A DNA stretch of 11,718 nt from NCBI GenBank assembly GCA_015486775.1, contig WFRA01000342.1:1-11718 (forward strand), in the 5' to 3' direction. Numbering within the stretch: the first letter of the stretch is position 1; every line of letters starts with the position of its first letter. This DNA is from Kiritimatiellales bacterium. Its GTDB lineage: Bacteria > Verrucomicrobiota > Kiritimatiellia > Kiritimatiellales > Pontiellaceae. Below the pieces are notes generated by a model. It worked only from the letters and a program-made list of their open reading frames with translations, was not told the DNA's origin and made no database searches. Below, piece after piece: positions 1 to 7,816 of this stretch. Both the position numbers and the translations under genes were made by a program.

Positions 1-3
1 ACT

Positions 4-3000
4 TTATTCAATCATTAGACGAATAAAGGTTTCCGGCGCGGTAGCGGGAATAATATTGGTTACCATGTCGAACACCCCCGCACCTGCGTTGGTGGCCACT
101 GCCGTGTAGTCCGCGTCAGCCCAGTCGGCCGAAATTAGATCTGAGGCCGCCTCGAGATGGTAGGATAGTTCGGCATCGTCGTTACGCTGAACATGCACAT
201 AGACCATGGTTCCGCCCTCATTTTCGAAAGTCGGGACAATGCCGATGTCCGTGGGGTCGGCGGGATTTCCGCCAAGTCCATACTCGCAGAGGTTATTCAA
301 TAAGTCGGAATCGGGGTTGTCGCTCTTGTTGGTTTGCGATCCCACTCCCGGGAATCCGCTGATCCATTTCCCATATCCGCTTAGCGGCGACTGCAAATCG
401 AACTGGCGGATTTCCTCAAGCTGCGCAAGGCTCAGCGCGCTATCGGCGGAGCCGGGTTCGATATACGGCTCTTGCGTTCCATCGCCGTAGATGCGGATTT
501 CATCCATATAGCCAACGAAAGGGCGGGTTCCTTCAAGACCCGTATTGCCAAGATAGAAGGATGCACCCAGCCCAGCCTTGCGGTTCAAACGACCAAAATT
601 ATTGACCGCTGAACCGATCAAGCCGACTGGCTGGGTTTCGTCGCCGACATAGGCAAAGGTGTTGGCCTCGCCATTGGTGATGGTTCCATCGTACACCACG
701 GCCAGAAAGACCCACTCGGTGCCTCCCGAAACCGAATTCCCAGAAAAATAGGCGGTGTTCCAGTCGCCCCCGAATGTGGTCGGTGCAACCCTGTATTCCA
801 CACGGTCACCTCTGTAGTTCAATTCCAGCGTGGAAGGGGCATTGATCAAGCGTCCCTGGGGAGCGCCTTCAATGCCTTGCTTGACCCAGCCGCACCAAGT
901 GTATGACCAAACGTTGTAGATTGCCCGCTCCGTCTCCGAGCCAATCTCCGTCGCGTTGCTTCCATACTGCAAGGCATTGGCCATTTCCGAGGCGCTGGCA
1001 CCCGAATTGTCGTAGGCCTGCCCCTTTATGGATACATTGGTGCTGACCGTCGGGTACGGAATACTTCCGTTCGACCCCATGGCATAGGCCTTCTCAATAC
1101 CCTTGGTTCCGTAGTTTTGCCATGCGGAAGCATTGGTTGTGGTTCCCGGAATACCTTCGAAGCTAAAATATATCTCGGCCTCATCGGCGATGCTGGGAAG
1201 CAACCCCCTCTTGCTTGTGCTCGAAACCGAATCAATATCGATCAGGAATGTCGAACCGACATTGTTTGCGGGAACCGCCAAAGGATCATAATAGCCATCA
1301 CCAAAATAGAGGCGCGGTGACATGTTCGTTGTCGGATAGTCGAAACTATGCGTCAAGCCGCCATTAATGCGGATCGTAAAATTGGTTGGCGTAAAGACTG
1401 CCAGCACGTTCTGCCATTCCTCCAACGTCACCGACCCAACTTCCTGCCAGCCGGTCGACGTGGCCACCTTGAGCAAACCCGGGGCTGCCGAATCGATCGC
1501 GAAACGCACTGGACTTTGGTCGCCATAGCTGAACAGCACCAGCCTGCCTTCCTCTTGTAGCGTGGAGACTTTGAAGCTAAATCCAAACGAGAGGCTCTCA
1601 TCAATGGCCGGGTCGAAAATCGGTGTCTCGATACCCGCGCTTCCGTCGTCTACGAAGGCTAAACATGGCCGGCCATCGATTTCCGTCTGAAAAGGAACCG
1701 TATACGACCCGGCCAGGAAACGCCGCCCGCGCGGAAGAATATAGAACTTGTCGGACTCCGGTGCAGGATTAACTATTGCGACATCAATCGACCGTGGGTC
1801 ACCGTAGACGGCAGGATCTCCACCCCGACTGTAGATAACATAAAGCTTGCCGTTATGCTCCATGCCCCGCGGAGATGAAACAATGTCCCCATCACTGCTA
1901 TAACGCACACCTGCCACAAAATCATCCATTCCGCTATGGCTGAAAAATAGCGTGCCATTCTGACGGTTCGTGTAGTTGCGCGAGGTTGACCAAGTGTCGT
2001 TATGGAACATGATATATCGACCGCCACCCGCCTCGATACTATTAGCCGTATTACCATGCGCAACCGTCTCGCTTGCGGTCAACGCATCGGCGATAACGAG
2101 CGGTGTTCCAGTGGCTATGCCGGTCGCAGTGGTGGTATAGAGACTTTGCGTCATCGGATCTCCCTCAAGAGGATAAAGCATGTTGCGACAAAAAATTCGG
2201 AGTTTCCCATCGTACTGTTCATGGACAAAGCTCTCCCAGACAGCAGCAGGATCTGAGTTCACTGTAACCCGATTCGAAAAGTTCCAAGTTACCCCTCTGT
2301 CGTCTGAATAAAGAAGGCAGATATAGCGATATGGCACGATCCGAGGCGTAGACCAGTGCTCAGTATCCGTGTAGGTTTCTTCGCTGATCATCGTTAAGGG
2401 ATACACCACCCGTCCCGACGAAAGTCGCACCGGATTGGTGCAGGGATACGGGGTGTATCCGATCCCCTCAATCATCACCGGATCATCGAGGATGTGTTGG
2501 TTTGTCCATGTGGAGCCATCGTATCTGCTTAAGTAAATTCCTTTAGACGAATATTCCCCGCCATTACTTAAATACATGCACCACAACTCGCTCTCATCAT
2601 AGGCCAGCAAGCCGGGTTGAGTTTCACACTCACCAATAAAATCCTTTGCATCCCGGATCGGGTTGATGGATGCTCCGCTTGTTCCCAGCAAAAATGGAAC
2701 CTTTTCCGACCAAGACGCCCCATCAGTACTTTCGCTGATATATATATTCCGACCCCTAACTAATTCGTGCACGCCAATCCGTCCCTGCCAGGCGGCATAA
2801 AGCTTTCCGTTCCAAGAAGCAATCGCCGACATGTGGTTGTAGGCGGTTGGATTTCCCGCGAGATCGAAAATGGCGAACTCATCCATATAGAAATAGTCAC
2901 TGTTGGCTACATCCGTCATTTGACGCACCATGATCTTTCCATCCGCAGCGTTAGCCGTGAAATATCCGCCCAGCAAAACCCATGTGTCCTTGATGGAGGT

Positions 3001-3435
3001 TTCGTCCAGCACCGTGCCACCGTTAAAATAGTCCAGCAGACGCACCGAGGGTGTCGCTGTTGCCGAAGAAGGGATGTAGACCCAGACCTGCGTCCAATAT
3101 TCCTTGCCCGTCTCGAGCACGCTGAATGGTTGCGTCTCCGTGACAGAAAAGCCATGCGACCCTGTACTCGTTCCATCTGCCGTATAGCGGATCGACGCCG
3201 CCCCCATGAACCTTAGACTACTGAACCCAACGCTGCCGCGGTGAGTACTGTATCCCGCCAACGAGGGAAACACATCGTTTTCACCGCCGCTGTCGGAAAC
3301 CTTGTTGGCATTGACCCCCTCGAACACGGGATGAACCGTGACGGCGGGGGCGTAAACCTCGTAATGGGGAGCACTTTCGCCCATTACAATAAATTCGCCC
3401 ATCACAATAAACAGAAATAAAATATACTTGGACAT
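4..3435 (-). CDS. Secreted sialidase-fold (BNR) protein with two LamG-like domains
   Basis: This is a 1143-residue secreted protein whose substrate is not evident. A signal peptide occupies about residues 1-22 (hydrophobic YILFLFIV, likely cut near GESA). Residues about 68-193 look like a CBM-type jelly roll ending in YFYMDEFAIF. Residues about 198-568 look like a sialidase-type beta-propeller: a perfect Asp-box SDDRGVTW at 377-384, a degenerate one (STDGASW) at 236-242, and a BNR_2-like strand DGKLRIFCRN. Residues about 569-738 and 748-986 are concanavalin/LamG-like (the second ends GYMDEIRIYG). The tail (996-1143) carries LNNLCEYGLGGNP at 1046-1058, typical of secreted PVC proteins. I chose ATG 3435 because an upstream TTG (3456) would put a charged stretch before the signal peptide, whereas ATG 3435 has a weak GAAAGAA 7 nt upstream. 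The RIP motif of classical sialidases is not visible, so true sialidase activity is uncertain. It has its own upstream region, 504 nt from the next gene. Confidence 0.8.
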   Translation of the reverse strand: MSKYILFLFIVMGEFIVMGESAPHYEVYAPAVTVHPVFEGVNANKVSDSGGENDVFPSLAGYSTHRGSVGFSSLRFMGAASIRYTADGTSTGSHGFSVTETQPFSVLETGKEYWTQVWVYIPSSATATPSVRLLDYFNGGTVLDETSIKDTWVLLGGYFTANAADGKIMVRQMTDVANSDYFYMDEFAIFDLAGNPTAYNHMSAIASWNGKLYAAWQGRIGVHELVRGRNIYISESTDGASWSEKVPFLLGTSGASINPIRDAKDFIGECETQPGLLAYDESELWCMYLSNGGEYSSKGIYLSRYDGSTWTNQHILDDPVMIEGIGYTPYPCTNPVRLSSGRVVYPLTMISEETYTDTEHWSTPRIVPYRYICLLYSDDRGVTWNFSNRVTVNSDPAAVWESFVHEQYDGKLRIFCRNMLYPLEGDPMTQSLYTTTATGIATGTPLVIADALTASETVAHGNTANSIEAGGGRYIMFHNDTWSTSRNYTNRQNGTLFFSHSGMDDFVAGVRYSSDGDIVSSPRGMEHNGKLYVIYSRGGDPAVYGDPRSIDVAIVNPAPESDKFYILPRGRRFLAGSYTVPFQTEIDGRPCLAFVDDGSAGIETPIFDPAIDESLSFGFSFKVSTLQEEGRLVLFSYGDQSPVRFAIDSAAPGLLKVATSTGWQEVGSVTLEEWQNVLAVFTPTNFTIRINGGLTHSFDYPTTNMSPRLYFGDGYYDPLAVPANNVGSTFLIDIDSVSSTSKRGLLPSIADEAEIYFSFEGIPGTTTNASAWQNYGTKGIEKAYAMGSNGSIPYPTVSTNVSIKGQAYDNSGASASEMANALQYGSNATEIGSETERAIYNVWSYTWCGWVKQGIEGAPQGRLINAPSTLELNYRGDRVEYRVAPTTFGGDWNTAYFSGNSVSGGTEWVFLAVVYDGTITNGEANTFAYVGDETQPVGLIGSAVNNFGRLNRKAGLGASFYLGNTGLEGTRPFVGYMDEIRIYGDGTQEPYIEPGSADSALSLAQLEEIRQFDLQSPLSGYGKWISGFPGVGSQTNKSDNPDSDLLNNLCEYGLGGNPADPTDIGIVPTFENEGGTMVYVHVQRNDDAELSYHLEAASDLISADWADADYTAVATNAGAGVFDMVTNIIPATAPETFIRLMIE
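3376..3411 (-). repeat. 18-bp tandem duplication inside the signal peptide
   Basis: Positions 3376-3393 and 3394-3411 are adjacent 18-bp copies that match at 17 of 18 positions (T3385 versus C3403). They encode F-I-V-M-G-E twice in frame, so the signal peptide reads FIVMGEFIVMGES. The copy places a Glu within what should be the hydrophobic core. Confidence 0.9.
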
Positions 3436-3483
3436 AGCAGATTCTTTCGTCAGCAAGTTTCGTTTTTAATACTATTCACCAAA

Positions 3484-3507
3484 TATGGTAATGTATCATA
3501 TATTTAC
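3484..3507. promoter_or_regulatory. Putative regulator site A upstream of the sialidase-like gene
   Basis: The core TAATGTATCA (3489-3498) matches the palindrome TGATATATCA at 8 of 10 positions. On the minus strand the flank AAATATATGATA aligns with site B's AAATATCTGATA. It lies about 50-70 nt before the start codon. This is the weakest of the three related sites, and no convincing -35/-10 pair was found next to it. Confidence 0.4.
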
Positions 3508-3557
3508 TTAGATATAGTTTTTTGTCCAATATCACATAGAAAGAAATCCCGGCGGCA

Positions 3558-3818
3558 CTAGATCAGCATTGAAAGGATTCCTGGAAATCCTTCAGCATAA
3601 TGCTGACACAGGGAATGCGTACCACTCTCAATAATGTTGCCACCACCGATTCCCATCAGCGCAAAACCGGCCAGCAGAATGGACACGATACCTGCGCCGC
3701 TGTTCTCAATGCCAACCACATGGCGGCGATCTTCACATGGAATACCCAATCCATTACGAGCCGTTTCAGTATAGAGCCATGGGTGGAGCATAGGCGAAAG
3801 CTCCGGGTTCGCCGACAC
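3558..3818 (-). pseudogene. Coding-like orphan fragment, possibly frameshifted
   Basis: An open frame of 86 codons runs from a GTG at 3818 to a TAG at 3558. Codon choice and residue pattern look protein-like (HPWLYTETARNGLG, then ENSGAGIVSILLAGFALMG, then ESGTHSLCQHYAEGFP), but no ribosome-binding site precedes it and a TAA lies two codons before the GTG. A second frame, from an ATG near 3873, reads on as RVGEPGAFAYAPPMALY and stops inside this frame, as expected if one older reading frame had been split by a frameshift. I do not recognise the family. The SGTHSLCQHYAE stretch loosely recalls the metal-site region of the iron-alcohol/glycerol-1-phosphate dehydrogenase superfamily, but that is weak. 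It may be a decayed gene, or not a gene at all. Apart from this fragment, site A and the hairpin near 3900, the 3436-3939 gap shows nothing else. Confidence 0.3.
3592..3606. repeat. Short perfect inverted repeat
   Basis: TCAGCAT and ATGCTGA face each other around a single A. The repeat lies within the 3' end of the coding-like fragment, and an imperfect AAGGATTCC/GGAAATCCTT pair lies just before it. Its function is unknown. Confidence 0.5.
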
Positions 3819-3886
3819 GAATTAAACTGCGCACGTCTAAAACCTTCAACCGGTCAAACGCGTATCCACACATAGAACAATGCAAG

Positions 3887-3922
3887 CACCCTATTTTTTA
3901 AGCTGTTCAAAAAAACAGGGTG
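3887..3922. repeat. Long hairpin after the PEP-CTERM gene
   Basis: CACCCTATTTTTT (3887-3899) pairs with AAAAAAACAGGGTG (3909-3922) with one mismatch, around a 9-nt loop. It starts 17 nt beyond the TAG of the PEP-CTERM gene. The GC pairs are at the base and the A/T runs are next to the loop, the reverse of a standard intrinsic terminator. It may still end or protect the transcript. Confidence 0.6.
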
Positions 3923-3939
3923 AATCGGAACTTTTATTT

Positions 3940-4842
3940 CTATAACATAAGTTTACGTCTAACCAATAAACTCATTGCTGTGCTAACTCCAAGGAGCCCT
4001 AGTGTACTCGGCTCCGGAATAGCTGTAAGCGTGGTTCCTGACACATCGAATACGCTACTGAACGCAGCAGCATTGCTGCCACCGAACAATAGATTTCCGG
4101 CGGTATACCACGCTTCGTACTGGGTAGCATCAAATCCGTTTATTGATAGTGAGCCAGTTCCGGTCGCATCTTCAAAGTTAACGGTAGATCCGGAACCATC
4201 GAATTTAAGCTGATTGGAAACGTTTACTGCTGTGGTCGATCCCGACTTAAAGGTTAGCGAACTATTATCAGCATCCAGTTCGAGGCTATTTACGTTAAAT
4301 ACCCCTCCGTTGAGGTCAAAGGAAGAGCCAGTCCGTTGAAACAAGAGCTGGCTGCCAATATCCAATGTACCGCCGTTCAATGCCACCGCCCCTGTTCCAA
4401 TAAATTGGATATCGCCATCCCAGTTGATAAGTCCACCGGACTGATCAAAAGTTCCTCCATTGAACTGTAATACCCTTGTCGAAGAAACCGCATCCCCATC
4501 GAACAAACCGCTTGTCATGGTAAAACTATTAAACCCGTGATTAAACGAGAGGTGTCCGCTATCCGCTTTAGTAAGAGTGCCTCCTTGAATGATTATAGCC
4601 ATGTTCGGCACTGCGGCTGAGTCAACAGCTCCCGCCGCGAACGTCCCTGTGACACCGGAATTGACAAGCCCCGGATTGGCGGCGGTTGGCAATCCGTTAT
4701 CCCAACTGGCTGCAGCAAGAGGATCTGCCCCATCTATCAGAAGAGTATCCGCCACCGAGACCGCCCCACCAATCAGCACAGAGCAAGCTATCAAAAACAA
4801 TGTCCTACGAGTAATATTATCATCTAGTCTACTAACCTTCAT
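3940..4842 (-). CDS. PEP-CTERM beta-helix surface protein
   Basis: This is a 300-residue exported protein. A signal peptide covers about residues 1-31 (TRRTLFLIAC..., likely cut after VSVA). The body has Gly/Asn-rich short repeats (QGGTLTKA, NGGTFDQS, NGGTLDIG, NGGVFNVN) typical of autotransporter-associated beta-strand or beta-helix proteins. The C terminus is a classic PEP-CTERM sorting signal: PEP at 276-278, a hydrophobic segment at about 280-294 and basic RRK at 295-297. In the known system an exosortase recognises this tail and sorts the protein to the envelope; no exosortase gene is in the window. The ATG is supported by AGGAG at 4849-4853 with a 6-nt spacer. It has a separate promoter that overlaps operator-like site B. 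The specific role is unknown; adhesion or a structural envelope role are possibilities only. Confidence 0.88.
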   Translation of the reverse strand: MKVSRLDDNITRRTLFLIACSVLIGGAVSVADTLLIDGADPLAAASWDNGLPTAANPGLVNSGVTGTFAAGAVDSAAVPNMAIIIQGGTLTKADSGHLSFNHGFNSFTMTSGLFDGDAVSSTRVLQFNGGTFDQSGGLINWDGDIQFIGTGAVALNGGTLDIGSQLLFQRTGSSFDLNGGVFNVNSLELDADNSSLTFKSGSTTAVNVSNQLKFDGSGSTVNFEDATGTGSLSINGFDATQYEAWYTAGNLLFGGSNAAAFSSVFDVSGTTLTAIPEPSTLGLLGVSTAMSLLVRRKLML

Positions 4843-4867
4843 CTCTGTCTCCTATTCCTTATTTATT

Positions 4868-4894
4868 AATTCGCACAATTGGCAGGGGCGAATT
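4868..4894. promoter_or_regulatory. Inverted repeat in the 5' leader of the PEP-CTERM gene
   Basis: AATTCGC (4868-4874) and GCGAATT (4888-4894) are perfect 7-bp arms separated by 13 nt, and the repeat begins 26 nt upstream of the ATG. It could be a leader hairpin or a second protein-binding site; nothing in the sequence decides between them. Confidence 0.35.
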
Positions 4895-4982
4895 TTCCTG
4901 CTCTATAGAAGGCCGACAAATACAACCGTTCTTTTTACTGTTATTTTCACCGTTCCTCCAATCCCTATTCTGAAAACATAGA

Positions 4983-5002
4983 CCATATGATATATCAGAT
5001 AT
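4983..5002. promoter_or_regulatory. Putative regulator site B upstream of the PEP-CTERM gene
   Basis: The 20-bp element CCATATGATATATCAGATAT contains the perfect 10-bp palindrome TGATATATCA (4988-4997). It matches site C at 18 of 20 positions. It overlaps the predicted -10 box, which suits a repressor. Confidence 0.6.
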
Positions 5003-5014
5003 TTCACACGTCAA
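4987..5014 (-). promoter_or_regulatory. Predicted sigma70-type promoter of the PEP-CTERM gene
   Basis: On the minus strand TTGACG (5009-5014) is followed after 16 nt by TATCAT (4987-4992). Each hexamer is one base from consensus. Transcription would start near 4980, giving a leader of about 140 nt. The promoter lies just beyond the terminator of the upstream operon. Confidence 0.55.
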
Positions 5015-5027
5015 CCCTTTAATTTAG

Positions 5028-5051
5028 AAAAAATTCCCCCTATCTGGGAGG
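5028..5051 (-). terminator. Intrinsic terminator of the symporter-GH38 operon
   Basis: The minus strand reads CCTCCCAGATAGGGGG then AATTTTTT: a short GC stem with one G-U pair, followed by a run of six T. It lies 2 nt after the TGA of the GH38 gene and before the promoter of the next gene. Confidence 0.65.
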
Positions 5052-5053
5052 CA

Positions 5054-7816
5054 TCACAATTCCACTTTTAATGAAACAACCTTGAAGGGGTCGATACGGG
5101 CACATATCCGGCCTTGCTCCACCGGATTGTCCGCCAACAACGACTCATCCATGCGGACAAGCGAACAATTTTGAATCGGATGCCTCAGGCCGAGTTCGAC
5201 GGGAATGGTATCCCGAGAAGGATTGAACACGCGTACAATAAGCCCCTCTCCATCCTCGGTTTTCTTAACCGCGCTCATCCGCGCACCCCCTTTCAAGCTT
5301 AAAAAGGAATTGGACGGCGGAAGATCCCCGTCAATCGGTCGGGTGTGCTGGAAGGGGCGCAGCGGCGCATTGAATTGTTCTGTGGCGGTATATACATCCG
5401 CCTGTTTCCAATCCTTGGAATGCGGATAGACCGCATATTTGAAAACTGTTTTCCCGTGCATCTGTGCACCGGTCTGGTTGGGATCGGACTGCGGCGCGCG
5501 AAACTCGGAACAAATGCGCATGGCCGTGCACCGCATCAAGGTGAGCATCAGCGTTCGTGACGGATCATCAGTCACCTCATACTCCTGAAGGTTGCGGTTC
5601 AACACCGCCAATCCGGTTTCTCCATCGGAAAGATCAACCCAGTGCTGCATCGGTAGCGTGGACATCTGAGCATCGCGCGGCGCGGCGACAGGGCGCCGGT
5701 CAACTGTGAAATGCCCCTCGGCATCGGCAAAGTTTGTCTGGATTCCGGTTGGCAATCCGACCCGGAACCGGCAGTCAGACGCACTGTTTTCAACCTCTGT
5801 TTCAATCTCCACAAAGCAGTTGCTTTTCCCCAGCGTCACCAAGGAGCTGAATTTTACAACGGTCGTGTTTTCTTTCAGTCGTCCGGTTTTTCGATCCACA
5901 CCGGAAGGAACATCCAAGGTTTGGAAGATTTCGAACTGCGTCATCAATGGGCCATCAGCAACACGGCGAATTTCAGCGCTCCGGCCTACCGTATTGATGA
6001 CGGTTTGGTTTCCTGGCTCCACCCGCTGCCAATAGTCGCCGACATCTCCGCTATACTCAAAAAAGTTCAACTGGGTGAAGAGCCTACCGGTTTCTTTGCA
6101 GAGCAGATCCAGCGTGCCATCGCCATTGATGAGCACTTCCACAAATTCATTGGCCATACGATTCGGGCCAATCATTTGGGAACCGCACACCTCATCGAGC
6201 GGCCAGAATTCCGCTGACCGATCAAAGGTTTTCCCGCATGCCAAACGCACCGTTTTATAGCCCATCGCCGGAACCGGACCGGAGCACATCACCAGCCGAT
6301 GGCGATCCACCCGCCAAGGAAGCGCCCGGCTGCCGAGCACATTGACCGGTGCCGTCAGTTCTTCGCGCTCCAGCATTTGAACCGGTAGCAATGTGCCGTC
6401 CAACTCTTCAATCCGAACCGTCTTGCTGTTGGATTCGCGCGGCAAATCAACAACGGCTTCCAGCTCTCCAGAAACCTCGTACGGTAGCGGATTGAACAGG
6501 GTCAGGAACAGCCCGTCCTCCGGTTCTTCCGCCAGATCCAGCCGAGAAAGAACCAACTCAACAGAGGCATTGAACACCACGTCGCTCAGCTCAATCACCT
6601 GTTGCAGCCGGTTGGCAATATCATTGGCAGTTTTGTCGGTAGTCACACCGTTAATGGCATCGTGCGAATGCGACTGAAGCAGAGTTTCCCATGCTTTGTT
6701 CAGCAAATTCCGCTGCAGTTCCGCATCGGGCGAATCAATCAGGTTGGCAAACGGTTCGGCATAGCGAAGCAGCAACGTCTGCGCCTGCCGGTTGAGCGTC
6801 TTCAAATTCATCCGAACGGCGAGTGCGTTGGCGGAAAGCGCAGGAGCCGGCCCGTCGCGCAGTTCGCCATGCACCGTCGCTAGTTCGTCCGGATTCAGCT
6901 TCGCTTTGAGTGCAGCAACAAAATCGGGAAGCGTGCTGTGGATAAAATTTACCTGATCGGATGCATCATTCAGCCGCCGGATCACCTCCGCCAAATTCGG
7001 TGTCACCCCCGAGAAATCGGTACCGTCCCCGAAAAAAAGATCGGTTGGAACATGCGTGTGGTTGGCCGTGGCAACCAGATCCGCCAGGCATGGTTCGATC
7101 ATTTCATAGCAGAACTCCCCTTCCGGAAGCTGTGACAGCTCGGAACGACAGCGTACCGGATCGGCCGCATGATAAAGAAACCCCTTTTCCCCGGTACGAT
7201 ATCCCCATTCTGGATCGTCGTACAACTTGCCGTAGGTAAGCGGCAGGATCATGTTAAAGAAAAAATTATTCCGCTTATTGACCCCGAGACGGGTCGTCAG
7301 TAGCCGCGTGCCGTCGGGTGCCTCCCAGACAAACTCACTGTGCGGTGCCCGTTCTTTGCTAATGTTTTTTCCCGTAACAACAAAGTCGATCCCAAACCCC
7401 GCAAGCAACTGGGGGAACTGAGCGGTCTGCCCCCACCCGAAAGTGGTATAGCCAATGTCCAGGCACCCGCCCAGCGCTTCGGCCTTGCGGCTTCCCCACA
7501 AAATGTTTCGGACAAGGGCTTCTCCGCAAACCGGATAAAAATCCGGCAGATTGTACCAAGGTCCGATAAACAGCTTGCCGTCTTCAATCGCCTTGCGTAC
7601 AGCCGGTTCCTTTTCCGGGCAAAGCTCTAGATAGTCCTCAATAGCAATCACCTGCCCATCGAAAAGAAATGCTTTGTATTCTGGATCAGATTCAAACGTG
7701 TCAAGCAGATGATCCACCATCTTCTTGAGTTGAAACTTCGACCCCCAAAGCGGCGTGCGCCACTCGCGATCCCAGTGGGTATGCGAAATAATATGTCCTG
7801 TAACTGACTTGCTCAT
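5054..7816 (-). CDS. GH38 alpha-mannosidase-like protein, nucleophile Asp apparently replaced
   Basis: This is a 920-residue cytoplasmic protein (no signal peptide), a normal length for bacterial glycoside hydrolase family 38, whose members hydrolyse alpha-mannosides. The N-terminal catalytic domain opens with SHTHWDREW (zinc ligands H14 and D16). The middle three-helix region has LLQSHSHDAINGVTTD, with the third zinc ligand H385 followed by D386. The C-terminal half is the beta-rich GH38C region. The oddity is residues 122-135, GYTTFGWGQTAQFPQ, which align without gaps to the usual GYIPDSFGHTAQLPQ. This puts F126 where the nucleophile and fourth zinc ligand Asp normally lies. The protein may therefore be inactive, use another residue, or belong to a divergent clade. 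The start is the ATG at 7816, which overlaps the symporter stop as ATGA and is preceded by GGGGAGG. An open frame continues up to 7978 but lies inside the symporter gene. Confidence 0.85.
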   Translation of the reverse strand: MSKSVTGHIISHTHWDREWRTPLWGSKFQLKKMVDHLLDTFESDPEYKAFLFDGQVIAIEDYLELCPEKEPAVRKAIEDGKLFIGPWYNLPDFYPVCGEALVRNILWGSRKAEALGGCLDIGYTTFGWGQTAQFPQLLAGFGIDFVVTGKNISKERAPHSEFVWEAPDGTRLLTTRLGVNKRNNFFFNMILPLTYGKLYDDPEWGYRTGEKGFLYHAADPVRCRSELSQLPEGEFCYEMIEPCLADLVATANHTHVPTDLFFGDGTDFSGVTPNLAEVIRRLNDASDQVNFIHSTLPDFVAALKAKLNPDELATVHGELRDGPAPALSANALAVRMNLKTLNRQAQTLLLRYAEPFANLIDSPDAELQRNLLNKAWETLLQSHSHDAINGVTTDKTANDIANRLQQVIELSDVVFNASVELVLSRLDLAEEPEDGLFLTLFNPLPYEVSGELEAVVDLPRESNSKTVRIEELDGTLLPVQMLEREELTAPVNVLGSRALPWRVDRHRLVMCSGPVPAMGYKTVRLACGKTFDRSAEFWPLDEVCGSQMIGPNRMANEFVEVLINGDGTLDLLCKETGRLFTQLNFFEYSGDVGDYWQRVEPGNQTVINTVGRSAEIRRVADGPLMTQFEIFQTLDVPSGVDRKTGRLKENTTVVKFSSLVTLGKSNCFVEIETEVENSASDCRFRVGLPTGIQTNFADAEGHFTVDRRPVAAPRDAQMSTLPMQHWVDLSDGETGLAVLNRNLQEYEVTDDPSRTLMLTLMRCTAMRICSEFRAPQSDPNQTGAQMHGKTVFKYAVYPHSKDWKQADVYTATEQFNAPLRPFQHTRPIDGDLPPSNSFLSLKGGARMSAVKKTEDGEGLIVRVFNPSRDTIPVELGLRHPIQNCSLVRMDESLLADNPVEQGRICARIDPFKVVSLKVEL

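Noticed and set aside
2767..3216. A 149-codon plus-strand frame
   Set aside because: It is Arg/His-rich, without domain features, and lies wholly opposite the sialidase-like gene.
3436..3456. TTG start of the sialidase-like gene at 3456
   Set aside because: It would add charged residues before a normal signal peptide; ATG 3435 fits better.
3887..3922. The hairpin as a standard intrinsic terminator
   Set aside because: The T-run lies inside the arms near the loop, not after the stem, so I list it only as an inverted repeat.
5711..6217. A 168-codon plus-strand frame
   Set aside because: It lies antisense to the GH38 gene, which has clear family motifs across the region.
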